NCBI GenBank assembly: GCA_900541885.1
Contig: UQKW01000003.1
Coordinates: 74,640 to 138,639 of the forward strand
Reading direction: 5' to 3'
DNA from: an uncultured Collinsella sp.
GTDB lineage: Bacteria; Actinomycetota; Coriobacteriia; Coriobacteriales; Coriobacteriaceae
Length of the DNA stretch: 64,000 bases
The notes under the pieces are model-generated. The model saw only the letters and a program-made list of their open reading frames with translations. It searched no databases and had not been told where the DNA came from. Positions 14,805 to 23,604 of this stretch are shown here, in pieces; positions within the stretch are counted from its first letter, which is position 1, and the number at the start of each line of letters is the position of its first letter. The translations under genes were made by a program, and so were the position numbers.

Positions 14805-15467
14805 ATGGAGACGACCACACGCGACGATATACCAAAAACGCTGCATAACATCGCGTTTGTCAGTATTCCCGAGAGCGCCGATCTTGAGTTTTTGCTCTGG
14901 GACCTGCAGGATGCCATCGCCGCCTATGCCCAGCTTTCTGGCACCGCGCTCCCCCGCCCGGTCGACTTGAAGGCAAATGACGCCGGCAGCGTTGCCGATG
15001 GCATCGTGCTGGCCATTGAAGATGTGGCTGACGATAAGACGTTGGCTGCTATCGAGCAGGCGCTTGAGCGCTTTGGCAGTACGGGAACGCGCGTCTATGC
15101 CGCGATTCGAGCCGCACAAGAGGACACTGAGCAGGCGCGTGGGACCGCCGTTCGTCTGCACAAGGTATGCGAGCGCCATGACCAATTGTGGTGTGGCGGC
15201 GTTGCCATCTACGGCGGCAGCGGCATCGCAGCGCTTCGTCGCTCCCCGCGCATGGGACTCTTGCGGCGACCGTTTTCTGAGGCCATGGACAAGCTCGTGG
15301 GCGCCGTTCGCATGGGATGTTCCGTCGAGCATGCACAGCGACTTGGCGGCGGCAATGCCGCCAACGTCGACGCCGACGGCATGGTTTGCGCCGAGCCAGC
15401 CGTGCCCGCGCCGATCTGGCGAGGCGTTCTGAAACGTCTGGGCGCCCACGCTCAAACAAAAATCTAA
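14805..15467 (+). CDS. Unknown protein, possible flavodoxin/NADPH-FMN-reductase-like fold
   Basis: 220 residues with no signal peptide or membrane helix. I do not recognise a named family with certainty. The middle and C-terminal pattern RHDQLWCGGVAIYGGSGI, then MGLLRRPFSEAMDKLVGAVR, resembles the end of flavodoxin-like NAD(P)H oxidoreductases, where a glycine-rich turn is followed by a long helix. The N-terminal half (IAFVSIPESADLEFLLWDLQ) is compatible with an alpha/beta sandwich. GGAAAGGAGG sits six bases before the ATG. It is divergent from the aminotransferase and convergent with the glycosylase gene. Confidence 0.6.
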   Translation: METTTRDDIPKTLHNIAFVSIPESADLEFLLWDLQDAIAAYAQLSGTALPRPVDLKANDAGSVADGIVLAIEDVADDKTLAAIEQALERFGSTGTRVYAAIRAAQEDTEQARGTAVRLHKVCERHDQLWCGGVAIYGGSGIAALRRSPRMGLLRRPFSEAMDKLVGAVRMGCSVEHAQRLGGGNAANVDADGMVCAEPAVPAPIWRGVLKRLGAHAQTKI

Positions 15468-15468
15468 A

Positions 15469-16032
15469 TTAAATTACAGCCCAGTCAACGGCCTCGCGCC
15501 AGCGCTCGACAAGACGTTGCAGACGCCACGCCGCATTGGCGGGACTTGTCGAGGGCAGGACGATGGCGGGCAGCCCGGTGCGTTCTTGTAGATAGCGCCT
15601 GTAGAGCCGGCCAGCTGTACCTCCGTTGCATATCACCTGCCCAATGGGAGCTGCGCCGGTAATGCGCTCGATATGTGCCGGCACAACGTTGCGAATGCTC
15701 GCGTCACTCGAGCCCTTAATGTCGCAGCTCTCAATCACATCCCATAGGGCTACGCCGCCGTTAAGCAGCATAGATCGCTTGACGGCAATGGAGGCATCGA
15801 GCGCCGCGTGCTCACCGCTTGCCAAAGGATCGCCCTCGTTGGGCGGCACAGGCACACCGAGGCACGCGGCCATCACGCGCCAAAAGCGATTCTGCGGATT
15901 GCCATAGTAGAAGGCATTGGCGCGCGAAAGCACCGAGGGAAACGACCCGAGCACCAAAACGCGCGAGTGCTGGTCGAACACGGGCTCAAACCCATGCTCA
16001 ATATGTTGATAGCCCTCGTCGGACGCCGCCAT
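15469..16032 (-). CDS. DNA-deoxyinosine/uracil glycosylase (UDG superfamily)
   Basis: 187 residues. The motif LGSFPS followed by SRANAFYYGNPQNRFWR (about 29-52) is the signature of the MUG/family 6 hypoxanthine-DNA-glycosylase branch. The C-terminal LPSTSPANA fits the second active-site loop. Such enzymes remove deaminated bases (hypoxanthine, uracil) from DNA. The gene follows the GH13 gene by three bases and is probably cotranscribed with it, with no evident functional tie. Confidence 0.85.
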   Translation of the reverse strand: MAASDEGYQHIEHGFEPVFDQHSRVLVLGSFPSVLSRANAFYYGNPQNRFWRVMAACLGVPVPPNEGDPLASGEHAALDASIAVKRSMLLNGGVALWDVIESCDIKGSSDASIRNVVPAHIERITGAAPIGQVICNGGTAGRLYRRYLQERTGLPAIVLPSTSPANAAWRLQRLVERWREAVDWAVI

Positions 16033-16035
16033 GAT

Positions 16036-17412
16036 CTAGGCCCTCAACAGATAGCGCACCTCGTAGGGCGCAAGCTCGAGGGTGCCCGTCAGCTCGACCG
16101 CGAGCGCGTCGTCGGCAAGCAGATCGACAAAGGAGCCGTTGAGCTCGCCGGCGCCAAAGGTGTAAGGCTCGCCCACGGCGTTCACCGCCACGAGCACCGT
16201 CGCGCCGTCACAGGCGCGCTCGAACAGCAGCTGCTTGTTCTGGATCACCACGTTGCGATAGGCACCGTAGTTGAGAGCACGGGTCGCCGCGTCGTCAGCC
16301 GAGCGCAGGTGCGCGAGCTGCTTGATGAAGGCCGTCAGCTCGTTGGGCGCAGGCTCATCGAGCGCAGGTCGCAGCGCCCAGTCGCCATCGGGGCCGCCCT
16401 TTTCGCCAGGAATCCCCCACTCGCTGCCATAGTAGACGCACGGAATGCCCGGCATGCCAAACAGCATGCCATAGGCGGGGCGCAGGCAGGACTTGTCCGT
16501 CAGGATGCTCGCCAGGCGCGGCACATCGTGGTTGTCGACAAAAGACAGCAGGTGTTTGCCGCGGTAGATGCACCACGGGTCGCCGCCAAACTGACGGTGC
16601 AACGAGTGGGCGATCTCGAACATGTTGACCGAGTTAAAGCTGGAGTACAGGCCCTTGTAGCACTCGTAGTTGGTGCAGGAGTCGAGCATCTCGTCGTTGA
16701 CGATCTGGTTGTAGTCGCCGTGGAGCGTCTCGCCGATCAGCACAAAGTCGGGCTTGAGCTCACGGGCAAAGCTATGCAGACGACGCATGAAATCGCGGTC
16801 GAGCATGTAGGCGACGTCCAGGCGCAGGCCGTCGACGCCAAAGACGTCAGCCCAACGGCGCACGGACTCGAGCAGGTAATCGACCACTGCGGGATTTTGC
16901 AGGTTGAGCTTCACAAGCTCAAAATGGCCTTCCCAGCCCTCGTACCAAAAGCCGTCGCCATAGCAGGAGTCGCCGTCAAAGCTAATGTGGAACCAGTCCT
17001 TGTACGGCGAGTCACACTTACGCTCCTGTACATCGCGGAAGGCCCAAAAGCCACGGCCCACATGGTTAAAGACGGCATCGAGCACCACGCGAATGCCATG
17101 GGCATGCAGCGTCTCGCACACGGCGGCAAAATCGGCATCCCCACCCAAGCGACGGTCGATATGGCGCAGGCTACGCGTATCGTAGCCGTGGCTATCAGAC
17201 TCGAGCGGCGGGTTGATCAGTACAGCGCCAATACCGAGTTCCTGCAGGTAGTCGGCCCATTGGGCAATCTTCATGATGGGCGCATCGGGGTTGGGCGCGG
17301 CGTTGGCGGCCTGGGCGAGCTCATCCTCGGCAACGGGCGCGGCGTTTTCGCGCGGAGCTCCGCAAAAGCCCAGCGGATAGATCTGATAGAACGTCGTCTC
17401 GTATGCCCACAT
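16036..17412 (-). CDS. Alpha-amylase family (GH13) glycoside hydrolase
   Basis: 458 residues and no signal peptide, so cytoplasmic. The conserved GH13 regions are visible: LDAVFNHVG (111-119), GLRLDVAYM with nucleophile D199, LIGETLHGDY with acid/base E228, and SFVDNHDVPRL with D296. The short length and the RYLL end suggest a compact maltodextrin-acting enzyme (alpha-glucosidase, cyclomaltodextrinase or maltogenic amylase type); the exact bond is not readable. It likely works on maltodextrins after import. Confidence 0.88.
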   Translation of the reverse strand: MWAYETTFYQIYPLGFCGAPRENAAPVAEDELAQAANAAPNPDAPIMKIAQWADYLQELGIGAVLINPPLESDSHGYDTRSLRHIDRRLGGDADFAAVCETLHAHGIRVVLDAVFNHVGRGFWAFRDVQERKCDSPYKDWFHISFDGDSCYGDGFWYEGWEGHFELVKLNLQNPAVVDYLLESVRRWADVFGVDGLRLDVAYMLDRDFMRRLHSFARELKPDFVLIGETLHGDYNQIVNDEMLDSCTNYECYKGLYSSFNSVNMFEIAHSLHRQFGGDPWCIYRGKHLLSFVDNHDVPRLASILTDKSCLRPAYGMLFGMPGIPCVYYGSEWGIPGEKGGPDGDWALRPALDEPAPNELTAFIKQLAHLRSADDAATRALNYGAYRNVVIQNKQLLFERACDGATVLVAVNAVGEPYTFGAGELNGSFVDLLADDALAVELTGTLELAPYEVRYLLRA

Positions 17413-17483
17413 AGCAACCTCCCGGTAAGCTCAACACAACGACATCCATTGTATGCCCGGCTTGTATCCTCTCCCCCAAAATA

Positions 17484-17550
17484 AGTTGCGGTGGAATAGT
17501 TCCTGCTTTGGCCTTCAGAGGCCTTAAACAGGAACTATTCCACCGCAACT
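17484..17550. repeat. Family C palindrome, copy C1
   Basis: Perfect 22-base arms at 17484-17505 and 17529-17550, starting AGTTGCGGTGGAATA, around a 23-base loop that itself contains GGCCT/AGGCC. It lies between the convergent-side end of the MFS gene and the GH13 start. No T run follows on either strand, so it is not a typical terminator. Confidence 0.8.
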
Positions 17551-17565
17551 GATGAGGGGACGTGA

Positions 17566-18762
17566 TTAGGCAACGGGTTTGGCGCGGCGAATGGCCGGGA
17601 ACATCACCGTGATAGCGAGGATGACGCCCACGACGGCAATCGCCCCGCCCGCGAAGCCAATCCAGGAGATACCGGGGCCCGAAACCACGGCGCCGCCGAT
17701 CGCGGTGCCCGTGCCAATACCGAGGTTAAACAGGCCCGAGAAAATCGACATGGCGACGGCCGACGAATCCACCGGCGTGTACTTGATGAGCTCGGCCTGA
17801 AACGCCACGTTAAAGGCCGTGGAGCAGCAGCCCCATAGCGCGCAGACGGCAAGCACCGCCGCGAGCGATGACGCGACAGACCCCATAAGCAGCAAGGCGA
17901 CCGGCACTCCGGAGAGCGTGATCGCAAGGAACGGAAAACGGTGCCCGTCGAACAGGCGGCCGAACAGCCAACTGCCCACCAGGCCGGAGCAGCCGAACGC
18001 CGTCAACGTCATAGTGATAGCGCTTGCGTCGACATGCGCGACCTGGGCCAGGAAAGGCTCGATATAGCTATAGCCCGCGTAATAGCCGGTCGCCATGAAC
18101 ACCGTAACGGCGTAGAGAGCGATGAGGAACGGGCTCTTGAGCAGCTCGGGCAGCTGCTTGAGCGTAAAACGCTCGCCCGCCGGCATGGTGGGGAACACCG
18201 TGGCCTGGTACACCACCGCAGCGGCAGAGAGGGCCCCAACCACGGCAAACGTCATACGCCAGCCCACGGCCAGGCCAATGGCGCGGCCGAGCGGCAGGCC
18301 GAAGATCTGTGCGATGGAAGAGCCCGTGGCGATCATGCTGATGGCGAGCGCCCCATGGCGCGTGTCAACCAGACGCGACGCCATGATCGAGGCGACCGAC
18401 CAGAACACGGCGTGCGCGCAGGCAACCACCAGGCGTGCGCAGACCAGAATGGGATAGGTCGGCGCCACGGCGGACAGGAACTGGCCCAGCGAGAACACGG
18501 CAAGCACGCCGAGCAGCATCCGCTTGAACTCAAAGCGCGAAGCGAACACCATGAGCGGCAACGACAGCAGCATGACGCCCCAGGCATAGACCGAGATCAT
18601 GATGCCAGCTTGGGCCTCGGTGAGCGAAAACGATGCGGCGATGTCGGTCAGCAGACCGATGGGCATGAACTCCGACGTGTTGAACACGAACGCGCAGCAG
18701 GTGAGCCCGATAAGCGGGAGCCACTGCTTGAGCGTGATGCCATCTTGCCTTGCCTGACTCAT
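17566..18762 (-). CDS. MFS efflux transporter (SotB/AraJ-like, DHA1 type)
   Basis: 398 residues with about 12 hydrophobic helices. The first helix FVFNTSEFMPIGLLTDIA is typical of the sugar-efflux/AraJ-SotB branch, and the loop 2-3 motif region (SRFEFKRMLLG) follows. Such proteins export sugars, arabinose-like compounds or drugs by proton antiport; substrate unknown here. I choose ATG at 18762, nine bases after GGAG; a TTG at 18777 would add five residues. It is a single gene. Confidence 0.85.
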   Translation of the reverse strand: MSQARQDGITLKQWLPLIGLTCCAFVFNTSEFMPIGLLTDIAASFSLTEAQAGIMISVYAWGVMLLSLPLMVFASRFEFKRMLLGVLAVFSLGQFLSAVAPTYPILVCARLVVACAHAVFWSVASIMASRLVDTRHGALAISMIATGSSIAQIFGLPLGRAIGLAVGWRMTFAVVGALSAAAVVYQATVFPTMPAGERFTLKQLPELLKSPFLIALYAVTVFMATGYYAGYSYIEPFLAQVAHVDASAITMTLTAFGCSGLVGSWLFGRLFDGHRFPFLAITLSGVPVALLLMGSVASSLAAVLAVCALWGCCSTAFNVAFQAELIKYTPVDSSAVAMSIFSGLFNLGIGTGTAIGGAVVSGPGISWIGFAGGAIAVVGVILAITVMFPAIRRAKPVA

Positions 18763-18795
18763 ATATAACGTCTCCAATCATTTTGAGCGGAGGCG

Positions 18796-18840
18796 ATTAT
18801 ATAGCAACGGCCCCGCATCCGTCAGTACAGATGCGGGGCC
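18796..18840 (-). promoter_or_regulatory. Promoter of the MFS gene within a GC hairpin
   Basis: Minus strand: CTGACG, 18 bases, TATAAT (18801-18796). The -35 lies in the loop of a perfect 11-base hairpin, GGCCCCGCATC/GATGCGGGGCC (18809-18840). The hairpin may also act as the end of the feoAB transcript, but it has no T run. Confidence 0.5.
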
Positions 18841-18882
18841 GCAATCAACTCAATACACAGAGGTTGCGCCGTCAATAAATAA

Positions 18883-21243
18883 CTAAGCCAACCCCAGCAA
18901 TATGCCCGCCGAATGCACGGCAAACGCCACGATCCAGGCGACCGTCACCTGAAACGCGAATACGGCCACGGCATAGCGCGCGCCCAACTCGCTCTTGACG
19001 GCGCCGATGGACGCCACGCAAGGCGGGTACAGCAGCGTAAAGACCAAGAACACGTAGGCGGTAAACGGCGAAAACATGGTCGACAGCGCCGCGGGCGACG
19101 TTGCGCCCAAAAGCACCGTGAGCGTCGAGATGACGCTCTCCTTGGCAATAAGTCCGGTGACGAGCGCCGTGGATGCGCGCCAGTCGCCAAAACCGAGCGG
19201 GGCCAACACCGGCGCGATGATGCTACCCAGACCGGCAAGCAGGCTTTGCGACTGGTCGGCGACCACGTTAAAGCGGATATCGAACGTCTGAAGGAACCAG
19301 ATGACCACCGTAGCGGCAAAGATAATGGTAAAGGCCTTGGTGATGAAGTCCTTGGCCTTATCCCATGCCAGCATCACCGTCGTCTTGACGCTCGGTAGGC
19401 GGTAATTGGGAAGCTCCATGATAAACGGCACCGGGTCGCCCTTAAATGCCGTGCGGTTGAGCACCAAAGCCGCGATGCAGCCGACCACGATACCGATCAG
19501 ATAGAGCGAGACCATGGCGGAAACCGTCGCCTGCGGGAAAAACGCCCCGCACAGCAAGCCGTAAACCGGCAACTTGGCTGAACAGCTCATAAACGGCGTG
19601 AGCATGACCGTCATCTTGCGGTCGTGCTCGGATGGGAGCGTACGGGTCGACATGATAGCCGGCACGGTGCAGCCAAAACCGACGAGCATGGGCACGAAGC
19701 TGCGGCCCGACAGGCCAAAACGACGCAGCACCTTATCCATGACAAAGGCGACGCGCGCCATGTAGCCCGAGTCTTCCAGAATGGAGAGGAACAAGAAGAG
19801 CACGACGATAATCGGCAGGAAGGTCAGCACACTGCCCACGCCCGTAAGCACGCCGTCGACAGCCAGCGAGCGCACCACGTCGTTGGTGCCGAACGCCTTG
19901 AGGCCCGCATCGGCCGAGGCGATGATAGCAGCGATACCGTCCTCCATGAGTCCCTGCAACGCCGCGCCGATCACGCCAAACGTCAGCCAAAAGACGAGGC
20001 CCATGATCACCAGGAACGCCGGAATGGCCGTGTAGCGACCCGTCAGGATGCGGTCGATCTTGACGGAGCGCACGTGCTCGCGGCTTTCGTGCGGTTTGAC
20101 GACGCAGCGCCCGCACACGTCGCCGATAAAGCTAAAGCGCATATCGGCCAGCGCGGACAGGCGGTCGGTGCCGGCCTCGCCCTCCATCTGGGTAATGATG
20201 TGCTCGATAGCGTCGAGCTCGTTGCGATCCAGGTGAAGCGCCTCGGTCACCAGCTCGTCGCCCTCAACCAGCTTGGTCGCCGCAAAGCGCACCGGGATGT
20301 GCGCCGTCACGGCATGGTCCTCGATCAGGTTGGCAATGCCGTGGATGCAGCGATGCAGTGCGCCGCCGTCCGATCCATCGGGCGCACAGAAGTCCAGGCG
20401 ACCGGGGCGCTCGCGGAACCGCGCCACGTGCAAGGCATGATCCACCAGCTCGCCGATACCCTCGTTGCGGGCAGCGCTAATGGGAACAACAGGCACGCCC
20501 AACAGGCTCTCGAGCAGATTGACGTCCACGGCGCCGCCGTTGGCCGTCACCTCGTCCATCATGTTGAGCGCGATGACCATGGGGCGGTCGAGCTCCATAA
20601 GCTGCAGCGTCAGGTACAGGTTACGTTCGATGTTGGTGGCGTCGATGATGTCGATGATGGCGTCGGGGTTTTCGTCCAAGATGAATTGGCGGCTGACGAT
20701 CTCTTCGCCCGTGTACGGCGACAGGGAGTAAATGCCGGGCAGATCGGTAACGCTTGCCTCGGGATGGTTACGGATGGTGCCGTCCTTGCGGTCGACCGTC
20801 ACGCCAGGAAAGTTACCGACGTGCTGGTTGGAGCCCGTAAGCTGGTTGAACAGCGTGGTCTTACCGCAGTTTTGGTTGCCGGCGAGGGCAAAATGCAGCG
20901 GTGCGCCCTCGGGCACGGCCGTTTTTGCCGCACGGGGCGAATACATCCCCTCGCCGAGTGCCGGATGCTCCGTCGTTCCGATTGCGGCGTTGGCGCGCGG
21001 ACCGGTATCGGTGTCGTGCACATCCACGAGCTCAATGCGTGCGGCATCATCCTTGCGCAGCGTCAACTCGTAGCCACGCAGGCGAATCTCGAGCGGGTCG
21101 CCCATGGGGGCGTACTTCATCATGGTGACTTCGGTGCCCGGCGTTAGGCCCATGTCCAAAATATGCTGTCGGAGTGCCTGGTCGTCCGATGCCACCGATG
21201 CGACAACGGCGTCCTTTCCAATCTCGAGCGTATCGAGCTTCAC
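18883..21243 (-). CDS. feoB: Ferrous iron transporter FeoB with fused FeoA domain
   Basis: 786 residues. Residues 1-75 form a FeoA-like SH3 domain (ILDMGLTPGTEV, then DPLEIRLRGYELTLRKDDA). A linker leads to the FeoB GTPase with G1 GNQNCGKTT (122-130), G3 DLPG (167-170) and G4 NMMD (227-230). The membrane part follows, with its Gate motifs (VGFGCTVPAIMSTR and MLTPFMSCSAKLPVY). It imports Fe2+ under anaerobic conditions. I start it at GTG 21243, preceded by GGGGGAGGAAC; the frame continues 79 codons upstream, but that part is not FeoA-like. FeoA and FeoB are usually separate genes. Confidence 0.92.
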   Translation of the reverse strand: MKLDTLEIGKDAVVASVASDDQALRQHILDMGLTPGTEVTMMKYAPMGDPLEIRLRGYELTLRKDDAARIELVDVHDTDTGPRANAAIGTTEHPALGEGMYSPRAAKTAVPEGAPLHFALAGNQNCGKTTLFNQLTGSNQHVGNFPGVTVDRKDGTIRNHPEASVTDLPGIYSLSPYTGEEIVSRQFILDENPDAIIDIIDATNIERNLYLTLQLMELDRPMVIALNMMDEVTANGGAVDVNLLESLLGVPVVPISAARNEGIGELVDHALHVARFRERPGRLDFCAPDGSDGGALHRCIHGIANLIEDHAVTAHIPVRFAATKLVEGDELVTEALHLDRNELDAIEHIITQMEGEAGTDRLSALADMRFSFIGDVCGRCVVKPHESREHVRSVKIDRILTGRYTAIPAFLVIMGLVFWLTFGVIGAALQGLMEDGIAAIIASADAGLKAFGTNDVVRSLAVDGVLTGVGSVLTFLPIIVVLFLFLSILEDSGYMARVAFVMDKVLRRFGLSGRSFVPMLVGFGCTVPAIMSTRTLPSEHDRKMTVMLTPFMSCSAKLPVYGLLCGAFFPQATVSAMVSLYLIGIVVGCIAALVLNRTAFKGDPVPFIMELPNYRLPSVKTTVMLAWDKAKDFITKAFTIIFAATVVIWFLQTFDIRFNVVADQSQSLLAGLGSIIAPVLAPLGFGDWRASTALVTGLIAKESVISTLTVLLGATSPAALSTMFSPFTAYVFLVFTLLYPPCVASIGAVKSELGARYAVAVFAFQVTVAWIVAFAVHSAGILLGLA

Positions 21244-21407
21244 GTCCGTGTTCCTCCCCCGGCGCCCACAGGGCGTTGCATTTATGTTCACCTTGGCTAA
21301 CCGTTTGCCACGGCTAACCAATTTAACCATGCATGATAGCGCGAACACACAACGATGTTCAATCAGCAAATTGGCGCAATGGGGACAGGCAGGAGAGTTC
21401 AGGGCCA

Positions 21408-21612
21408 TAGTTTCCCGATGAGGCCTCTCGGGGAAACTACATCCCAGAATTCCGGCTCGAAACGGGATATGGTTTCCCAAACAGGCCTCTTACGGAAAAT
21501 GCATCCCGGAATCCCCGCTCGAAACGGGACGCGCTTTTCCAGTCGAGGCCCTATGGGAAACTGCGTCCCACCTTGAAAGGCAAAACTGGGGCGCAGTTTC
21601 CGGACGGGGCAT
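21408..21612. repeat. Family E tandem hairpin repeats (three 62-base units)
   Basis: Three head-to-tail units of 62 bases begin at 21408, 21470 and 21532, with part of a fourth at 21594. Each unit carries a hairpin of the TAGTTTCCC/GGGAAACTA type over a GAGGCC spacer and a second pair ATCCC/GGGAT around a CTCGAAAC stretch. The third unit is more diverged. A GGGGACAGG motif (21380) precedes the array. It lies between feoAB and the esterase gene. Confidence 0.75.
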
Positions 21613-21621
21613 CAAAAACGA

Positions 21622-21688
21622 AGTTGCGGTGGAATAGTTCCTGGATGGGCTGGTTGATGCCCCAGATAGGAACTATTTCACCGCAAGT
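21622..21688. repeat. Family C palindrome, copy C2
   Basis: Arms at 21622-21643 and 21667-21688 begin AGTTGCGGTGGAATA as in C1, with two or three mismatches. The inner loop differs from C1 (GGGCTGGTTGATGCCC, also able to pair). It directly follows the family E array and precedes the end of the esterase gene. Confidence 0.75.
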
Positions 21689-21715
21689 TATTGAAGAGCT
21701 TGGATGCCGGGACTC

Positions 21716-22615
21716 TTACAGATGGCGCTCGAGGAAGCGGAAGGCCAGGCGGATCCAGGGACGGACGGAAACCTGCTTGTCCTCGTTGTCGACCGCGGTG
21801 TTGGCGTTGCCGAGCGAAAGGCCATGACCACCCTGGTCGAAGACGTGCATCTCGCATGCAACGCCCTCCTCGGCCATGCGCTGCGCAAACGGGTAGACCT
21901 GCGCGATCGGCGCCGTCTTGTCGTCGGACACGCCCCACACAAAGGTCGGTGGCATCTGACGCGAAACATGCGTGGTGGGGCAGATGTCGGCCAGATGCTC
22001 GTCAGTTGCCTCGCCGCCCGTCACCATCGACAGGTAGTCGTTGAGCAAATCGCGCCCCGTCTTGCCACCCGTCTTGGGCACACGCAAGTCAATGCGCGGA
22101 TCGCGCGTCTGCATGTCGCGCACATAGGCAAAGTCGAGCAATGGATAGCCCAGCACCACGGCATCGGGACGAATGTCGTCCGGACGCGCCCCGGCAAGTG
22201 CCGCAAAGGGGCCGGTCTTCCACTGTGTTGCCAGCGAGGCGCAAATCATGCCGCCAGCAGAAAAGCCCACGACGCACACGCGCTTAGGATCGACATGCCA
22301 CTCGTCGGCGTTGGCGCGCACCGTGGCGACCATCTTGGCAAGATCTGCCTGGGGATGCGGAAAGCTCACGTCACCCGTAGAACTCGTGACATAGTTGAGC
22401 ACAAAGGCCTGGTAACCGTGATCCAAAAACGCAAACGCCACAGGATCCTGCTCATGCGGAGCGATATGCGTAAACGCACCTCCGCCGCAGATAATCACCG
22501 CGGGGCGGCGGCCATTCGGTTTATCGGGCAACGGCTCGGCACCCAAATACGTAAACGTCGCCGGATAATCCTCGGTCGGCTCCTCGCCCCACAGCGCATG
22601 GTTCTCGACAATCAC
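21716..22615 (-). CDS. Alpha/beta hydrolase, probable carbohydrate/acetyl esterase
   Basis: 299 residues. The nucleophile elbow is GFSAGG with S119, and the oxyanion region is ICGGGAFTHI (42-51). The late VWGVSDDKTAP and QGGHGLSLG supply the Asp and His of the triad. It fits the BD-FAE/xylan-esterase-like esterases that remove acetyl or feruloyl groups. No signal peptide, so cytoplasmic. I start it at GTG 22615, which has AAGGGAG five bases upstream; the open frame runs 69 codons further up but without family similarity and into the divergent promoter region. Confidence 0.8.
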   Translation of the reverse strand: MIVENHALWGEEPTEDYPATFTYLGAEPLPDKPNGRRPAVIICGGGAFTHIAPHEQDPVAFAFLDHGYQAFVLNYVTSSTGDVSFPHPQADLAKMVATVRANADEWHVDPKRVCVVGFSAGGMICASLATQWKTGPFAALAGARPDDIRPDAVVLGYPLLDFAYVRDMQTRDPRIDLRVPKTGGKTGRDLLNDYLSMVTGGEATDEHLADICPTTHVSRQMPPTFVWGVSDDKTAPIAQVYPFAQRMAEEGVACEMHVFDQGGHGLSLGNANTAVDNEDKQVSVRPWIRLAFRFLERHL

Positions 22616-22858
22616 ATGTGCTCCCTTCGCGCAAATTATGCGCCCTTGTTTTTCGCCTTCAAGCGTACCCCACTTGAACCCGTGGCGCAGAAACACTCCG
22701 GCAATAAGTTTCCCTTCAACTGATATATCACATAATCCCAGTTCAGAGGTATCGTTGAGCAGCGTAGAATAGGGGCGTTGACCAAGCCGCGAAACACATG
22801 TGAAACGTTTCCGGCAAACCAAACGCGCGATATGCGCCTATTTAAGTTGGAGGCAACT

Positions 22859-23422
22859 ATGGGTCTGCTCGATTCGCTTAAGTCCACCTTCACCTCGACC
22901 GGCGAGGCGTCCGTTCCGCCCGCAGCAAGCTTCGCTACCCGCGAAGGCGTCATCTATGCCCCCGTCAACGGCGTGCTCGTCAACCTGAACGAGGTTCCCG
23001 ACGAGACGATCGCCTCGGGCATGCTTGGCCAGGGCTATGGCATCGAGCCCATTACCGGCACCATCTATGCGCCCGCCAACGGCCGCATCGGTGCCACCAC
23101 TGTCACCAACCACTCCATCGGCATGATCACCGAGGACGGTCTGCGCGTGTTCATCCATGTTGGCCTGGGCACCGTGGAAATGAACGGCAAGGGTTTTGCC
23201 CGCTTTGTCGAGATGGGCGATGTGGTCAAGGCAGGCCAGCCGCTCATCAGCTTCGACCGCGAGGCCATTAAGGCCGCTGGTCACGAGGACATCGTGACCG
23301 TCATCGTCTCCGAGCTCGATCGTCTTAAGAGCATCGACCATGTCGGCGAGTCTGGAACGCTTATTGGCGGCAACCCGCTCGTCAAGCTTGGCGACCCGCT
23401 GCTGGTAGCCAAGACCAAGTAG
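22859..23422 (+). CDS. crr: PTS glucose-type IIA protein
   Basis: 187 residues, a free-standing EIIA of the glucose family. The fold motif YAPVNGVLVNLNEVPDETIA begins at residue 33. The two active-site histidines are H85 (TNHSIGM) and H100, the phosphorylated one (FIHVGLGTVEMNGKGF). It accepts phosphate from HPr and passes it to a glucose-family IIB, and may also have regulatory partners. The ATG at 22859 has TTGGAGG five bases upstream. No other PTS gene is in the window, so its IIBC partner is encoded elsewhere. Confidence 0.92.
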   Translation: MGLLDSLKSTFTSTGEASVPPAASFATREGVIYAPVNGVLVNLNEVPDETIASGMLGQGYGIEPITGTIYAPANGRIGATTVTNHSIGMITEDGLRVFIHVGLGTVEMNGKGFARFVEMGDVVKAGQPLISFDREAIKAAGHEDIVTVIVSELDRLKSIDHVGESGTLIGGNPLVKLGDPLLVAKTK

Positions 23423-23460
23423 CCAGGCCCCGCGCCACACAGCCAAAAAGGCACCTCGTT

Positions 23461-23500
23461 AAGCGCCCGCGACCATTTGGCCGCAGGCGCTTTTCGTTTG
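23461..23500 (+). terminator. Terminator of the IIA gene
   Basis: AAGCGCCCGCGACC and GGCCGCAGGCGCTT around ATTT, followed by TTCGTTTG. Confidence 0.75.
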
Positions 23501-23604
23501 AAAAACCATCCCGTCAATGCCTTATCTGTATAGCCCAAATGAGCCGAGCTGCTAGAATATCGAACTGTATGGATAACTATCATTCAACCGTTATGGGAGG
23601 ATAC

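Noticed and set aside
15808..17484. A 558-codon open frame opposite the amylase gene
   Set aside because: The GH13 catalytic motifs are on the other strand, so this is a shadow frame.
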